DNA from: Chloroflexota bacterium
Lineage (GTDB): Bacteria > Chloroflexota > Anaerolineae > Aggregatilineales > Phototrophicaceae
DNA length: 64,000 nt
NCBI GenBank assembly: GCA_011523515.1
Contig: WTGO01000054.1
Coordinates: forward strand, 1-64,000
Direction of reading: 5' to 3'
The notes below the pieces were generated by a model that ran no database searches, had not been told where the DNA came from, and saw only the letters and a program-made list of their open reading frames with translations. Below, in pieces: positions 56,261 to 64,000 of the stretch. The position numbers and the translations under genes are program-made. Every line of letters starts with the position of its first letter. Position 1 is the first letter of the stretch.

Positions 56261-56393
56261 GTAAGCACCTCCTCGTATTGACGAATCCCCTTGGGAACGA
56301 TTATCCGCCCGAATTATGGCGTAATCCGAATTATAGCGAAAGGGTAGACTCAGGGGGCCAGGCGCCGGACTGTTTGCATGGCGGGGCCGGACT

Positions 56394-57191
56394 TTATGTG
56401 GCCGCTTGCCAACGCTCCAACTGCTGGATGATCTGCCCCAGGTGATCGCTGTATGCTGTGCCCGCATACTTGGCGGCATCGTTTCGAAGGCTCGTCAAGC
56501 CAGCGGCAATCAGACCTGTGCTTGGCGGCTCCGCCTCGCCCAGGCGCTGCCAATAGCAAGCCAGCAGCAGCGATTGCTCCTGCTCGCTTGTGTAGTCGGC
56601 GGGCAGAAAACTGAAAGCGCGCCGCGCCGCCGCGTCATCACCCGACAGCAAGCAGGCTTGCCCCAATTCAAAGTTTGCAATGTCCGGCGCGCCCAGATCT
56701 AGGGCGCGCGCTATCGATTCGCGAGCGGGCGCGTAATCGCCGAGAATGAGGCTGAGCTTGCCCAGACTAAAATTGGCCAGATGATGCCGGGGATTGAGCG
56801 CCAGCGCCCGTTCCAGTACTGCGCGGCTTCGGCCAAACTGCGCCAGGTGACGATAGCAGTTGCCCAGCATGACCAGCGCATCGACAGATTCCCGCGACGG
56901 CGCCGGCGCTGCTTCGAGAATCGTTCTGGCTTCCTCGAAATCGCCGGCGATGAATCGTTGCTGAGCCTGGTGATAGGGCGAAATTTCGCGTCGATTGCCC
57001 CACAGAAAGAGTAGCTGGCCGGTCACCACCAGGCCAAACGCGCCGATGCGAGCCGGTAATTGAAGCGCAGGCGGACCGCTGAAACCAAGCGCCATCAGCA
57101 GCACAAACAAGAAAACCGCCAAGGCCAGGGCAACCTTGACCGACGCATCCCATTCGGGAAAGCGCCGAGCAGCGTCGCGCAAGAACATCAT
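56394..57191 (-). CDS. Membrane-anchored TPR protein, third of three
   Basis: A 265-residue protein. Two membrane segments (about residues 20-37 and 47-65) are followed by a TPR-like helical repeat region (FEEARTILEAA, GNCYRHLAQFGRSRAVLERAL, GKLSLILGDYAPARESIARAL). ATG at 57191 overlaps the stop of the upstream gene by four bases (ATGA). The three adjacent TPR genes share this layout and are probably one operon. The role is unknown; TPRs bind proteins. Confidence 0.75.
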   Translation of the reverse strand: MMFLRDAARRFPEWDASVKVALALAVFLFVLLMALGFSGPPALQLPARIGAFGLVVTGQLLFLWGNRREISPYHQAQQRFIAGDFEEARTILEAAPAPSRESVDALVMLGNCYRHLAQFGRSRAVLERALALNPRHHLANFSLGKLSLILGDYAPARESIARALDLGAPDIANFELGQACLLSGDDAAARRAFSFLPADYTSEQEQSLLLACYWQRLGEAEPPSTGLIAAGLTSLRNDAAKYAGTAYSDHLGQIIQQLERWQAAT

Positions 57192-58075
57192 GTATCGTTC
57201 TTCCGCTTGTCCTGATGCTCGGCGATGGCTTCCTCGATTCTTTCCAATTCGTAATGCAGCAGACTGCCGTAGGCCGTGCCTTCCAGCGCGCGCAGCGTCG
57301 ATATCCAGGCTTGCAATCCGTGTTGGGTGGCGATCAATTGATCAGTGGCCTTGTCGGCATTTTCGCGCTCGCCGATTCTGAAATAGTGGCGCGAGAGGTG
57401 GTAGTTGACCCGCACCGCGTACATCGAGGGCATGGAATAAAGCGCCGCGTGCTTGAAGGACTCAATCGCCGAGTCATGCTCGCCCGACAATTGCTGCACG
57501 AAGCCGAGTTCCGCCCAGACGATTGGCTGCGCGGGCGAGAGTTGCGCCGCGGTTTGCAGGGCGATGGCCGCTTCGCCATAGCTGGCCTGCATGCGATAGC
57601 CATTGGCCAGGGTGATGTAGGCGCCGGCGTCGCCCGGGAACATCTCGACCGCGCGATCGGCGGTTTCCTGCGCCTTCGCCAGTTGACCGTTATAGGCGTA
57701 GGCGCTGGTGAGCAGCATCAACAGATCGGGAGTGATCTTGCCGCCGGCCAGCACACGTTCCAGCAATTGAATCGCTTGCGGAAATTGCATCTTCTGGATC
57801 AGGCGATAGGCTTCGCCGTAGCCGGCGCCGTAGTGCCGGGATTGCCGCGCCAGCAGGATGCCCACCAGCAGGAAACCGAGCAGAACCATGGTCGCCGACA
57901 GGCACAGCCCGGCAAGCGACATCTGCATGACCGGTGAAATATACGGATCCAGCGGTTGCGTGATGCCGTCCGCCAGCTCAATGAGCACGCCCAGAGCAAA
58001 CACAATAAAGCCCAGGGCCGCGAAGACGGCGGAGACCACAACCGCTCCCCAGGCTATACGGCGGCGAACAGACAC
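57188..58075 (-). CDS. Membrane-anchored TPR protein, second of three
   Basis: A 295-residue protein with two membrane segments (about residues 9-33 and 48-72) and then TPR repeats: RLIQKMQFPQAIQLLERVL, TSAYAYNGQLAKAQETADRA, NGYRMQASYGEAAIALQTAA. The GTG start at 58075 has GGGGAG five bases upstream. It lies 10 bases after the first gene and overlaps the third by four bases. Confidence 0.75.
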   Translation of the reverse strand: MSVRRRIAWGAVVVSAVFAALGFIVFALGVLIELADGITQPLDPYISPVMQMSLAGLCLSATMVLLGFLLVGILLARQSRHYGAGYGEAYRLIQKMQFPQAIQLLERVLAGGKITPDLLMLLTSAYAYNGQLAKAQETADRAVEMFPGDAGAYITLANGYRMQASYGEAAIALQTAAQLSPAQPIVWAELGFVQQLSGEHDSAIESFKHAALYSMPSMYAVRVNYHLSRHYFRIGERENADKATDQLIATQHGLQAWISTLRALEGTAYGSLLHYELERIEEAIAEHQDKRKNDT

Positions 58076-58085
58076 AGATTCTCCC

Positions 58086-59078
58086 CTACTCTACTGCTGC
58101 GGCGATTGCATCGCCTTCGATCAGCCGGCGCGCCGCTTCAATGTCGTCTTTGAGCACGTCGCGCAAGGCTTGGGCTTCATCTGCGCTCATGATTACTTGC
58201 CATTCTTCCAGGCCGGCCTTTTCGTGCTTGAGCGCCGCCAACGCCTGAGCGGCGGCGTCACGGTTTTCCAACCCGCGATACGCTCTGTTTAAGTATAGAT
58301 GCGCCAGCAATCTGTGTCGAGAATCGGGTATCTGTAATTCGAGCGCGCGCGTGACATGGCGCGCCACCGCCGCATAGTCCTCCAGGCGGTCGTCGATCAT
58401 GCCCAGATTGTAGGCGGCGACCCATTCATCCGGCGCCAGCTTTTGAGCGGTTTGCGCCGCCTGCCGCGCCGCTTCAAAGCGCCCGGCCTGCAATTCCACC
58501 TCGGCCAACCCGTTGTACGCTACTGCGGAATCGGCATCCAGTTCGGTCATACGCTGATAGTCGCGGCGCGCTGACTTCAGATCGCCCGACAGGCGGTAGA
58601 GCTCGGCGCGAAAACGGAAGTGCTCGGCGCGCTTCGGCTCAGCCTTGATTTGCGCTGTCATCTCCGAAACGGCGGCCCGGTAGTCGCCCTTTCGCATCGC
58701 TTTCACTGCGGCTTTGTAGCGGCGTGGACCGCCGGCATTTCGGAATATGAATATGCCCGCCACTATCCAGCCAAACCCTGCGCCAACGAATAGCCCGGTG
58801 GCGTGAGGCGCGGCCAGTGAACCTATGACCATCACCAAAATCGACGGCAGGATCACCGCCAGCCAGCGTTTGCGTTCTTCCGTCGGCAGACGCGACATGA
58901 CAAGATAGGCGGCGCCGACAATGAATATCATCAGCAACAAGGTTTGCAGGGCCGGCACTAGATCGGAGACGTCAGCGACAACATTGAGCGCCAGGCTGGC
59001 CAGGCCCGTTATCGCCAGCAGCGATATCAGCGCGCGGTAGTTGCGCGGCCCGAGGAAAATTTGCATTCGCTTCAGCAT
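58086..59078 (-). CDS. Membrane-anchored TPR protein, first of three
   Basis: A 330-residue protein. Four membrane segments (about residues 14-33, 40-58, 73-90 and 94-112) are followed by TPR repeats: MRKGDYRAAVSEMTAQIKAE, RLSGDLKSARRDYQRMTEL, AEVELQAGRFEAARQAAQ. Its N-terminus (IFLGPRNYRALISLLAITG) is preceded by basic residues. It leads the three-gene unit. I see no known family beyond TPR. Confidence 0.75.
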   Translation of the reverse strand: MLKRMQIFLGPRNYRALISLLAITGLASLALNVVADVSDLVPALQTLLLMIFIVGAAYLVMSRLPTEERKRWLAVILPSILVMVIGSLAAPHATGLFVGAGFGWIVAGIFIFRNAGGPRRYKAAVKAMRKGDYRAAVSEMTAQIKAEPKRAEHFRFRAELYRLSGDLKSARRDYQRMTELDADSAVAYNGLAEVELQAGRFEAARQAAQTAQKLAPDEWVAAYNLGMIDDRLEDYAAVARHVTRALELQIPDSRHRLLAHLYLNRAYRGLENRDAAAQALAALKHEKAGLEEWQVIMSADEAQALRDVLKDDIEAARRLIEGDAIAAAVE

Positions 59079-59132
59079 GTCAATGAGCTCTCAAATTGCG
59101 GGCGGCCAGCTGGGAGTAGTAAAAGCGGCGCA

Positions 59133-59840
59133 TCAGTTCACGGGCGGGACATAGTTGCTGATTTGCACCACGATTTCTTGCCGCTTAAAGGCGTTAACGC
59201 GCTTGATGACCACGCCGTGTTCGTCGACCCAATACAGCGCGGCGCGATCGCGGTATCGATAACGTTTGGCCGAGATTTGGCGGGCGCCCAGGGGCAAGAC
59301 ATCTTCGCCGTCTGCAGCAATCGGCGCGCCCATACTTTGAAATGTACCCGGAAAGAGCTGCGCGTACTCATACATCGGCACAAAAATGGATTGAGGCGCC
59401 GGCTCCTTCGCAGCGATCGCGCGAATGGTCCCGCCTCGGAAGATCAAGAGCGGTATGTCAAACAGCGTCCCGGCGGGAATATCAACTTCGAGGTATTGCC
59501 GCTCGCCGCCGTTCATGTTGAAGCCCACCTGCAGCCGCTCATCCACGATCTGGTAGCTGGCGCGCAGGCGTTTGATCCCGCCGTCGAAGTTGTCATTCTC
59601 ATAGCGAAAATCCAGGCGCGCCAATTCGCCGTTGCGGTTGAGAAGCGCTTCCGCCAGAATTGACTTGCCTTCTTCGCGCCGGGCATCCAAATCAACACGG
59701 ACGAACCTCTCTCCATCCGCATGGCTGTGGATGGTCCAGGCTTCGGTCTTATCCAGCGCCTCTTCGTCTTTGGCGAAGTGATATATGCCGCACGCGACGA
59801 ATTGTTCGTGCGCTTGCACCGGATGCAAATAGCGCATCAA
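59133..59840 (-). CDS. Uncharacterised protein coupled to alaX
   Basis: I do not recognise this 235-residue soluble protein. It has many strands by composition (FVRVDLDARREEGKSILAEA, LRASYQIVDERLQVGFNM, DIPAGTLFDIPLLIFRGGTI) and may be an immunoglobulin- or lipocalin-like fold. It starts at ATG 59840, overlapping the alaX stop by four bases (ATGA), so it is translated with alaX. A shared job with tRNA editing is possible but not shown. Confidence 0.6.
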   Translation of the reverse strand: MMRYLHPVQAHEQFVACGIYHFAKDEEALDKTEAWTIHSHADGERFVRVDLDARREEGKSILAEALLNRNGELARLDFRYENDNFDGGIKRLRASYQIVDERLQVGFNMNGGERQYLEVDIPAGTLFDIPLLIFRGGTIRAIAAKEPAPQSIFVPMYEYAQLFPGTFQSMGAPIAADGEDVLPLGARQISAKRYRYRDRAALYWVDEHGVVIKRVNAFKRQEIVVQISNYVPPVN

Positions 59841-60544
59841 TCGCCGATCTCCACATAGAGGCGCTTGTTGATGCCGCCTTTGCTCTTGTATTTGGTGATG
59901 GCGATATGGCCGATTTCGCTGGTGTTGGCTACATGCGTACCACCATCGGCTTGCAGGTCCAGGCCGACGATCTCGACCGTGCGCACTGCTCTGATGCTCT
60001 CGGGCAGCAAATTAATCTTGGTGCGAATCAAGTCGGGGATCTTAAACGCTTCTTCGCGCGGCAAAATCTTTGTGCGCACCGGGCGCGCCGCCTCGACTTC
60101 GCGGTTGATATTCGCTTGAATCTCGTCAATCACCTCGGGCCGCAAGCGCTCAAATTCGAAGTCCATGCGCCCGGCGAGTATGTCCATATTGCCGCCGGTG
60201 ACGCTGGCCTGGTAATCGCGCCAGACTACGCCGCAGAGGACGTGCATAGCCGTGTGGGTGCGCATGATCCGGTAGCGGCGTTCCCAATCCACGACGCCGC
60301 GAACGGCGCTATCCAACGGCGGCAATTCGGCATCAATAGTGTGCAGGCTGCCCCGGCGCAGTGTAGTCACGCGATACTCCCGCTCGCCGATCCACAGCGC
60401 GCCAGTGTCGGGCAGTTGACCGCCGCCACCGGGATAGAAGGCGCTGCGATCCAGCAGTACGCCGTTCTGTTCAATTTCGTGCGCAACCACCGTGGCCTTG
60501 AACTCGCTCAAGTAGCTGTCTTCCAGGTAAAGCAAGTCGGTCAT
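59837..60544 (-). CDS. alaX: Alanyl-tRNA editing protein AlaX
   Basis: A free-standing editing enzyme that removes Ser (or Gly) wrongly attached to tRNA-Ala. The 235-residue protein contains the zinc ligands in RTHTAMHVLCGV (His-x3-His) and DGGTHVANTSEIG, and the GGGGQLPDTG region of the AlaRS editing domain. The length fits the AlaX-M type. It overlaps the preceding GNAT gene by four bases and the next gene by four. Confidence 0.93.
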   Translation of the reverse strand: MTDLLYLEDSYLSEFKATVVAHEIEQNGVLLDRSAFYPGGGGQLPDTGALWIGEREYRVTTLRRGSLHTIDAELPPLDSAVRGVVDWERRYRIMRTHTAMHVLCGVVWRDYQASVTGGNMDILAGRMDFEFERLRPEVIDEIQANINREVEAARPVRTKILPREEAFKIPDLIRTKINLLPESIRAVRTVEIVGLDLQADGGTHVANTSEIGHIAITKYKSKGGINKRLYVEIGD

Positions 60545-61023
60545 TCTTCTGCTCCCGGCACATTCGCGCGCATGCGAAGAATTGTGGGCTGACCGCCAAT
60601 CGTTTCCCAGAACGCCATAGCCGTCTGGTTCCTGGCGCTAACGTGCCATTCAAAGTGCGACACGTCTTGATCGCGAAACCAGAGGCACAGTCTCTCTACT
60701 AGTTCCCGACCCAGTCCGCGCCGCCGATAAGGTTCGCTCACGTAAATATCGGCCAGCAGTCCGCAGCGCAAGGGCAGAAACATTTCGGTTGTGATATCCG
60801 CGATCATGGCGCTGGCGTAAGCCGCAATCTCGCCGTTCGCTTCCGCCACCAGCACGCGTGACTGCGGGTCGCCCAGTCGATCCAGCATACGGCGCTCATA
60901 CAGTAGCGCGCCATTCTCCGCCGCGCGAAAGGTGGACTGGTCGAACTGCGCATGGTAATCGACCATTTCTTCCCATAGCTCACCGATGCGGCGCGCGTCA
61001 GTTTCAAGCGCAAGTCTGATCAT
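60541..61023 (-). CDS. GNAT family acetyltransferase, second of two
   Basis: A 160-residue acetyltransferase. The CoA-binding motif is LADIYVSEPYRRRGLGRELVE (Q/RxxGxG/A) near residue 95, with FEWHVSARNQTAMAFWETIG behind it. ATG at 61023 overlaps the stop of the upstream GNAT gene (ATGA); a longer frame from 61146 is less likely. The acceptor is unknown. Its product might modify a tRNA or amino acid, given the alaX neighbour. Confidence 0.85.
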   Translation of the reverse strand: MIRLALETDARRIGELWEEMVDYHAQFDQSTFRAAENGALLYERRMLDRLGDPQSRVLVAEANGEIAAYASAMIADITTEMFLPLRCGLLADIYVSEPYRRRGLGRELVERLCLWFRDQDVSHFEWHVSARNQTAMAFWETIGGQPTILRMRANVPGAEE

Positions 61024-61484
61024 ATACGCAGCCTGTAGTTCCGCGCGCTCAACGCAGCGCCTTGCGCGCGCCAGAAGGCGTCTTCCACCGGATAACTCGC
61101 AGGCGCGGCGATTTCCAATATCGTGATGTCTCTCGACCGCAGCCATGATTCGGCCGCCTCAATCAGGCAGCCGCTTAGACCGCTGTGTGGCTGATGCAAA
61201 TCGACGGCGAGCTCCAGCAGCACGCCAATCCGCTCAGGGCAAAGCCCCGGTTCTCCCGCTTTGCCCGCTACCACCGCCAGACCGATGATCCGCCCATCCG
61301 CTTCGGCGACATGGAAAGCGACCTCGGCATCATCAATCCAAATCAGGGCGCGCCGGCGCCAGCTGTCGATGGCGTCAGGCGCGAACTTGATCCAGCTCGC
61401 GGATTCGCGCAGCATGGCCATGCGTTGGTACCAGAGCTCTGCGGCGGCATCCAGATCGGCCGCCTGCGCGCGTCTAATCTTCAT
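61020..61484 (-). CDS. GNAT family acetyltransferase, first of two
   Basis: A 154-residue GNAT-like protein with MKIRRAQAADLDAAAELWYQ at the start and ELAVDLHQPHSGLSGCLIEAA in the CoA-binding region, where the usual R/QxxGxG motif is degenerate (HSGLSGCL). This may be an inactive or diverged member. It leads a four-gene unit of overlapping genes. Confidence 0.8.
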   Translation of the reverse strand: MKIRRAQAADLDAAAELWYQRMAMLRESASWIKFAPDAIDSWRRRALIWIDDAEVAFHVAEADGRIIGLAVVAGKAGEPGLCPERIGVLLELAVDLHQPHSGLSGCLIEAAESWLRSRDITILEIAAPASYPVEDAFWRAQGAALSARNYRLRI

Positions 61485-61593
61485 AAGACTTTCGATGGTC
61501 GCTCTGCCCTCAGCCTAGCATAGCACCCGCGGCATAGCGCGGCAAGACGCTGTGACCATTGCCCACCGATTGCGCTACGCCTGCCGCGCCGCG

Positions 61594-61622
61594 TTAGCAA
61601 ACTGGCGCGTTTAAGGTAGAAT
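61594..61622 (+). promoter_or_regulatory. Candidate promoter of the TPR/URO-D/rsmD operon
   Basis: TTAGCA (61594-61599) and TAGAAT (61617-61622) are exactly 17 bases apart. The start would fall near 61629, with a 70-base leader ending in AAGGAG. Confidence 0.55.
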
Positions 61623-61698
61623 ATGGGACAAATCGGCTGCCCGCGGGAATCAGCCAAAAGCGGCAGCAGCGGCGTCAAGTATGGACGAAGGAGTTCCT

Positions 61699-62055
61699 AT
61701 GTCGGCTATGTCATCAGCAGAGAAGATCGGTCAAGCTTGGCGTCTCCATCGTGATGGCGATTCCAGGGGAGCGATCGACATCTTCAATAGCATCATAGAG
61801 TCCAATCCCGCCAACGTGGACGCGCATTATGGATTGGGGCTGGCGCAAAAGGCTCTGGGCGACAATGAAGCCGCGGCGAAAGCCTTTCAGACTGCGCTGG
61901 ATAATACCGAGCAGGCGCTATCGGCGGTGCAGACAGCTTCGCATGTCGAAGGGCAAATGGGCGACAATGACCTCGACAGCACCTACGATGACCGCTATAT
62001 GATGCTTACCCGGATGTTGAATCAACGTCTTGAGGACGTAGGCGCGGCCTCCTAA
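61699..62055 (+). CDS. Small TPR protein
   Basis: A 118-residue soluble protein with one to two TPR units: GQAWRLHRDGDSRGAIDIFN, VDAHYGLGLAQKALGDNEAA and AKAFQTALDNTEQAL. The C-terminus is acidic and helical. The start ATG at 61699 has AAGGAG five bases upstream; an ATG at 61681 lies before the site. The URO-D-like gene starts six bases after its stop. Confidence 0.8.
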   Translation: MSAMSSAEKIGQAWRLHRDGDSRGAIDIFNSIIESNPANVDAHYGLGLAQKALGDNEAAAKAFQTALDNTEQALSAVQTASHVEGQMGDNDLDSTYDDRYMMLTRMLNQRLEDVGAAS

Positions 62056-62061
62056 AAAACG

Positions 62062-63054
62062 ATGCGGAAGCGCGAACGACTCGAGCGCGCGATTGCGGGT
62101 GAACCGGTTGACCGCGCGCCGGTCGCGCTATGGCGGCACTGGCCGGGCGACGACCAGCGCTATGCCGATTTGGCGCGATCCACCATCGACCACCAGCATG
62201 ACTACAATTGGGATTTTGTCCGCGTGATGCCATCGCGCTCGTTTCATGTCGTCGACTTCGGCCTGCAGGATCATTGGGATGGCGATGCGAGGGGCATAAG
62301 AAAGATCTCCAAGCGCGTGATTGGGCGTTCGCTGGATTGGACTGAGCTTCGACCGCTGTCCCCGACCCGCGGCATCCTGCTGCAGCAGGCGCAGTGCATG
62401 CGTCTGATCGGCCAGGCCTTGCAGGCGGAAACGGTCCCGCTGTTGCAAACTGTTTACAGCCCCTTCGTCCAGGCGACGCAATTGGCCGGGCGGCAGAAGG
62501 CGCTGCGGGACATGCGCGTACGGCCCGACCGGCTGCGCAGCGGCTTGAATCAGCTGACGGAAAGCACCATGCGCTTCCTGGACACGCTGAAAAAAGTTCC
62601 CGGCGTGGCCGGCGTATTCCTGGTCACAGAATTCGCCAGCCACGATACGATGTCCGAATCAGAATTCGAGGCGTATGTCCTGCCTCATCTGCAGAATATA
62701 CTCGCCGATCTGCCGGAGCACTGGTGGTTGAATATCGTGCAGGTCGCCGGCCCCTCGCCCATGCTGTCGCTATTCAGAGACTTGCCGATCCAGGCGCTGA
62801 ATTGGGATACGCATCCGGATCCGGAGCGCTTGCTCAAGGCCTCTAGCGAATTCAGCTTCGCGGCTTGCGGCGGGCTCAATGACGAAGCGCATCTGCTCAA
62901 AGGAACGCCGACGCTCATTCACGACGCTATACGTCAGACGCTGAGTCAGACCGAGTCGCGCGGGCTGATTGTGTCCGGCAGCGGCGACGGGCGCATCAAT
63001 CTGCCGCTGTCCAATATGCGCGCGGTTCGCAGCGGCGTTGAAACGCAAGTCTGA
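62062..63054 (+). CDS. Uroporphyrinogen decarboxylase-like protein
   Basis: A 330-residue protein of the URO-D superfamily, which includes heme-pathway HemE and cobalamin-dependent methyltransferases. RERLERAIAGEPVDRAPVALWRHWPG at the start and the later TEFASHDTMSESEFEAYVLPH are family-like. The HemE substrate residues (the FTGAPFTL type motif) are not seen, so it is probably not HemE but a methyltransferase-like or unknown member. rsmD follows after two bases. Confidence 0.85.
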   Translation: MRKRERLERAIAGEPVDRAPVALWRHWPGDDQRYADLARSTIDHQHDYNWDFVRVMPSRSFHVVDFGLQDHWDGDARGIRKISKRVIGRSLDWTELRPLSPTRGILLQQAQCMRLIGQALQAETVPLLQTVYSPFVQATQLAGRQKALRDMRVRPDRLRSGLNQLTESTMRFLDTLKKVPGVAGVFLVTEFASHDTMSESEFEAYVLPHLQNILADLPEHWWLNIVQVAGPSPMLSLFRDLPIQALNWDTHPDPERLLKASSEFSFAACGGLNDEAHLLKGTPTLIHDAIRQTLSQTESRGLIVSGSGDGRINLPLSNMRAVRSGVETQV

Positions 63055-63056
63055 CG

Positions 63057-63653
63057 ATGTCCTTGCGGGTGATCGCCGGCAAGGCGCGCGGCAAGAAGTT
63101 GAAAGCCGTGCCGGGGGATAGCACCCGTCCGGTGACGGACCGGGTCAAAGAGGCATTATTCAGCATCATCGGCAGCGACATCCGATCAGCCAGTTTTCTA
63201 GACCTGTTTGCCGGTACCGGCGGCGTCGGCATCGAGGCGCTAAGCCGGGACGCAGACTTCGCCCTGTTCGTCGAATTAGATCGCAGAGCGTTAAGGGTCA
63301 TTCACGAAAATCTCGCTCACACGGGGCTGGCCGATCGAGCCGCGGTGTATCGGCGCGACGCCTTTAGGCTGCTGAGCCGCCCGCCCGAGCGCCACTTTGA
63401 CTTCATATACATTGCGCCGCCACAGTACAAAGGCATGTGGGACCGTAGTCTGCGCGCGCTGGAACGGAATGGCGCCTGGAGGCGAGCCGATACCCGCGTA
63501 ATCGCGCAAATCGATCCAAAGGAGTTCGATGCCGCCCTCCGCTTTGAGTATCTCGAGTTGGAGGACCAGCGTCGATACGGCAGCACCATGCTGCTATTTT
63601 ATCGCTTTGTCGATGGCGCGACGCGCAACGATGCCGGGTCCCAAGGCGAGTAG
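63057..63653 (+). CDS. rsmD: 16S rRNA m2G966 methyltransferase RsmD
   Basis: RsmD methylates guanine 966 of 16S rRNA. The 198 residues contain RVIAGKARGKKLKAVPGDSTRP, TDRVKEALFSIIG, the SAM-binding FLDLFAGTGGVGIEALSR and the catalytic motif, here written FIYIAPPQYKG. The motif is APPQY in place of the usual DPPF or DPPY. It lies in the same unit as the URO-D-like gene. Confidence 0.92.
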   Translation: MSLRVIAGKARGKKLKAVPGDSTRPVTDRVKEALFSIIGSDIRSASFLDLFAGTGGVGIEALSRDADFALFVELDRRALRVIHENLAHTGLADRAAVYRRDAFRLLSRPPERHFDFIYIAPPQYKGMWDRSLRALERNGAWRRADTRVIAQIDPKEFDAALRFEYLELEDQRRYGSTMLLFYRFVDGATRNDAGSQGE

Positions 63654-63658
63654 CCGCG

Positions 63659-64000
63659 CTAGTTCCGCATGCTGGCTGCCCGCACGACAACAAAGTCGGC
63701 TGCCTCGCCGGCGGAGCGCACGGCGCCCGTGACTTGCGCCTCTCGCAGCGCGGTTAGCAGCTCCCCGATAAGCGGTCCCGGCGCCAAATTACAGAGCGCG
63801 CGAATGTCGTTGCCGTCGAGCAGCAGCGCCGGTTCAACGATTTCGGCGTAGCGATTGAAGTAGGCATCGAGCAGAGTTGTTGCAGTCTCCACGAAATCCA
63901 GCCAGTCGCGCTGTTTGAGATCACGGCCAGCGCTTCCAAGATATTGAGCGGACGCCAGCAAAATCGCATCGATGCCGCCGGCGCCCAGCTGGTACCAAAA
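63659..64000 (-). CDS. CCA-adding enzyme / poly(A) polymerase family, 3' end only
   Basis: The last 113 codons of a leftward gene whose start lies outside the window. The C-terminal part reads FWYQLGAGGIDAILLASAQY, then a helical stretch, then PALLLDGNDIRALCNLAPGP followed by LIGELLTALREAQVTGAVRS, the typical end of HD-domain tRNA nucleotidyltransferases of the PcnB/CCA class. The catalytic domain cannot be seen, so the exact specificity is open. It converges with rsmD, five bases apart. Confidence 0.75.
   Translation of the reverse strand, partial: FWYQLGAGGIDAILLASAQYLGSAGRDLKQRDWLDFVETATTLLDAYFNRYAEIVEPALLLDGNDIRALCNLAPGPLIGELLTALREAQVTGAVRSAGEAADFVVVRAASMRN

Noticed and set aside
56201-56274. 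A T-box riboswitch upstream of ileS
   Set aside because: ACCGCGGG occurs on the minus strand near 56240, but the bases before it read ACAC, not the TGGN needed to pair with tRNA, and I could not find the stem I features.
53762-56281. An 839-codon open frame on the plus strand opposite ileS
   Set aside because: It is the reverse shadow of ileS, a gene with clear class-I synthetase motifs, and its protein has no recognisable domain. Long antisense frames arise in GC-rich genes with strong codon bias. The same applies to the long frames opposite sufC/sufB (27809-29176), the YtcJ gene (35082-36365) and gltB (46847-48178).
62062-63054. HemE (uroporphyrinogen decarboxylase of the heme pathway)
   Set aside because: The family fold is likely, but the substrate-binding signature of HemE is not seen and no heme genes lie nearby.

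Overview
The window is one contiguous piece of a bacterial chromosome, about 64 kb, moderately GC-rich by eye, densely coding and mostly made of housekeeping genes. There is no phage, plasmid, insertion sequence or CRISPR array. The gene mix suggests a Chloroflexota bacterium, probably of the Anaerolineae: frequent TTG/GTG starts with good Shine-Dalgarno sites, SufCBD with SufU and a small Rieske protein, a long glutamate synthase without its small subunit beside it, PucR-family regulators, membrane-anchored TPR proteins, SH3/golvesin/M23 proteins, and many small lineage-type hypotheticals. The assignment is inferred from gene style, not from a marker phylogeny.

Layout. 0-3 kb: amidohydrolase plus Rieske pair and a membrane-anchored beta-propeller. 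3.4-6.3 kb: enolase and pyruvate kinase, the last two glycolytic steps. 6.3-8.3 kb: two membrane proteins. 8.4-11.5 kb: yebC, ruvC, ruvA, thyX and a convergent truncated globin. 11.6-18 kb: a tandem phosphate-binding-like protein, a DinG-type helicase with a fused exonuclease, a small Cys-rich protein and a HAD-DinB fusion. 18-23 kb: polyprenyl diphosphate synthase, the bifunctional NAD(P)HX repair enzyme, three small membrane proteins, an SRPBCC protein and tRNA-His. 23-30 kb: a leftward suf (Fe-S assembly) operon sufC-sufB-sufD-sufU-Rieske followed by a phosphodiesterase and a methyltransferase, with sufT divergent. 29.9-36.5 kb: a multidomain M23 lysin-like protein, M29 aminopeptidase, thiol peroxidase, a DM13 protein and an amidohydrolase. 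36.5-41.1 kb: the leftward rpmH-rnpA-yidD-yidC-jag cluster, with a beta-propeller lipoprotein inserted between yidD and yidC. 41.4-44.3 kb: three uncharacterised rightward genes and one frameshifted membrane protein. 44.4-52.7 kb: gltB flanked by two PucR-type regulators. 52.9-56.3 kb: ileS with a possible leader peptide. 56.4-59.1 kb: three membrane TPR genes. 59.1-61.5 kb: a translationally coupled GNAT-GNAT-alaX-unknown operon. 61.7-64 kb: a TPR protein, a URO-D-like protein, rsmD, and the 3' end of a probable CCA-adding enzyme cut by the window edge.

Several intergenic spaces carry short dispersed repeats of at least two families. One is palindromic (core TGTAGGGGCG and its complement). 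The other is AT-rich and ends in ACTGAGA or AACGAGAAT. Recognisable sigma70-like promoters stand in front of eno, yebC, the phosphate-binding-like gene, the prenyl synthase, the SRPBCC gene, sufC, sufT, rpmH, the second pucR and the TPR/URO-D/rsmD operon. Clear intrinsic terminators lie after gltB and after ileS.

No obvious defence or biosynthetic system is present. The best candidates for something undescribed are the three-gene unknown cassette beside rpmH, the beta-propeller lipoprotein inside the yidD-yidC cluster, the two-PucR arrangement around gltB with direct and inverted repeats in its leader, the possible ileS leader peptide, and the tandem solute-binding protein with no transporter.
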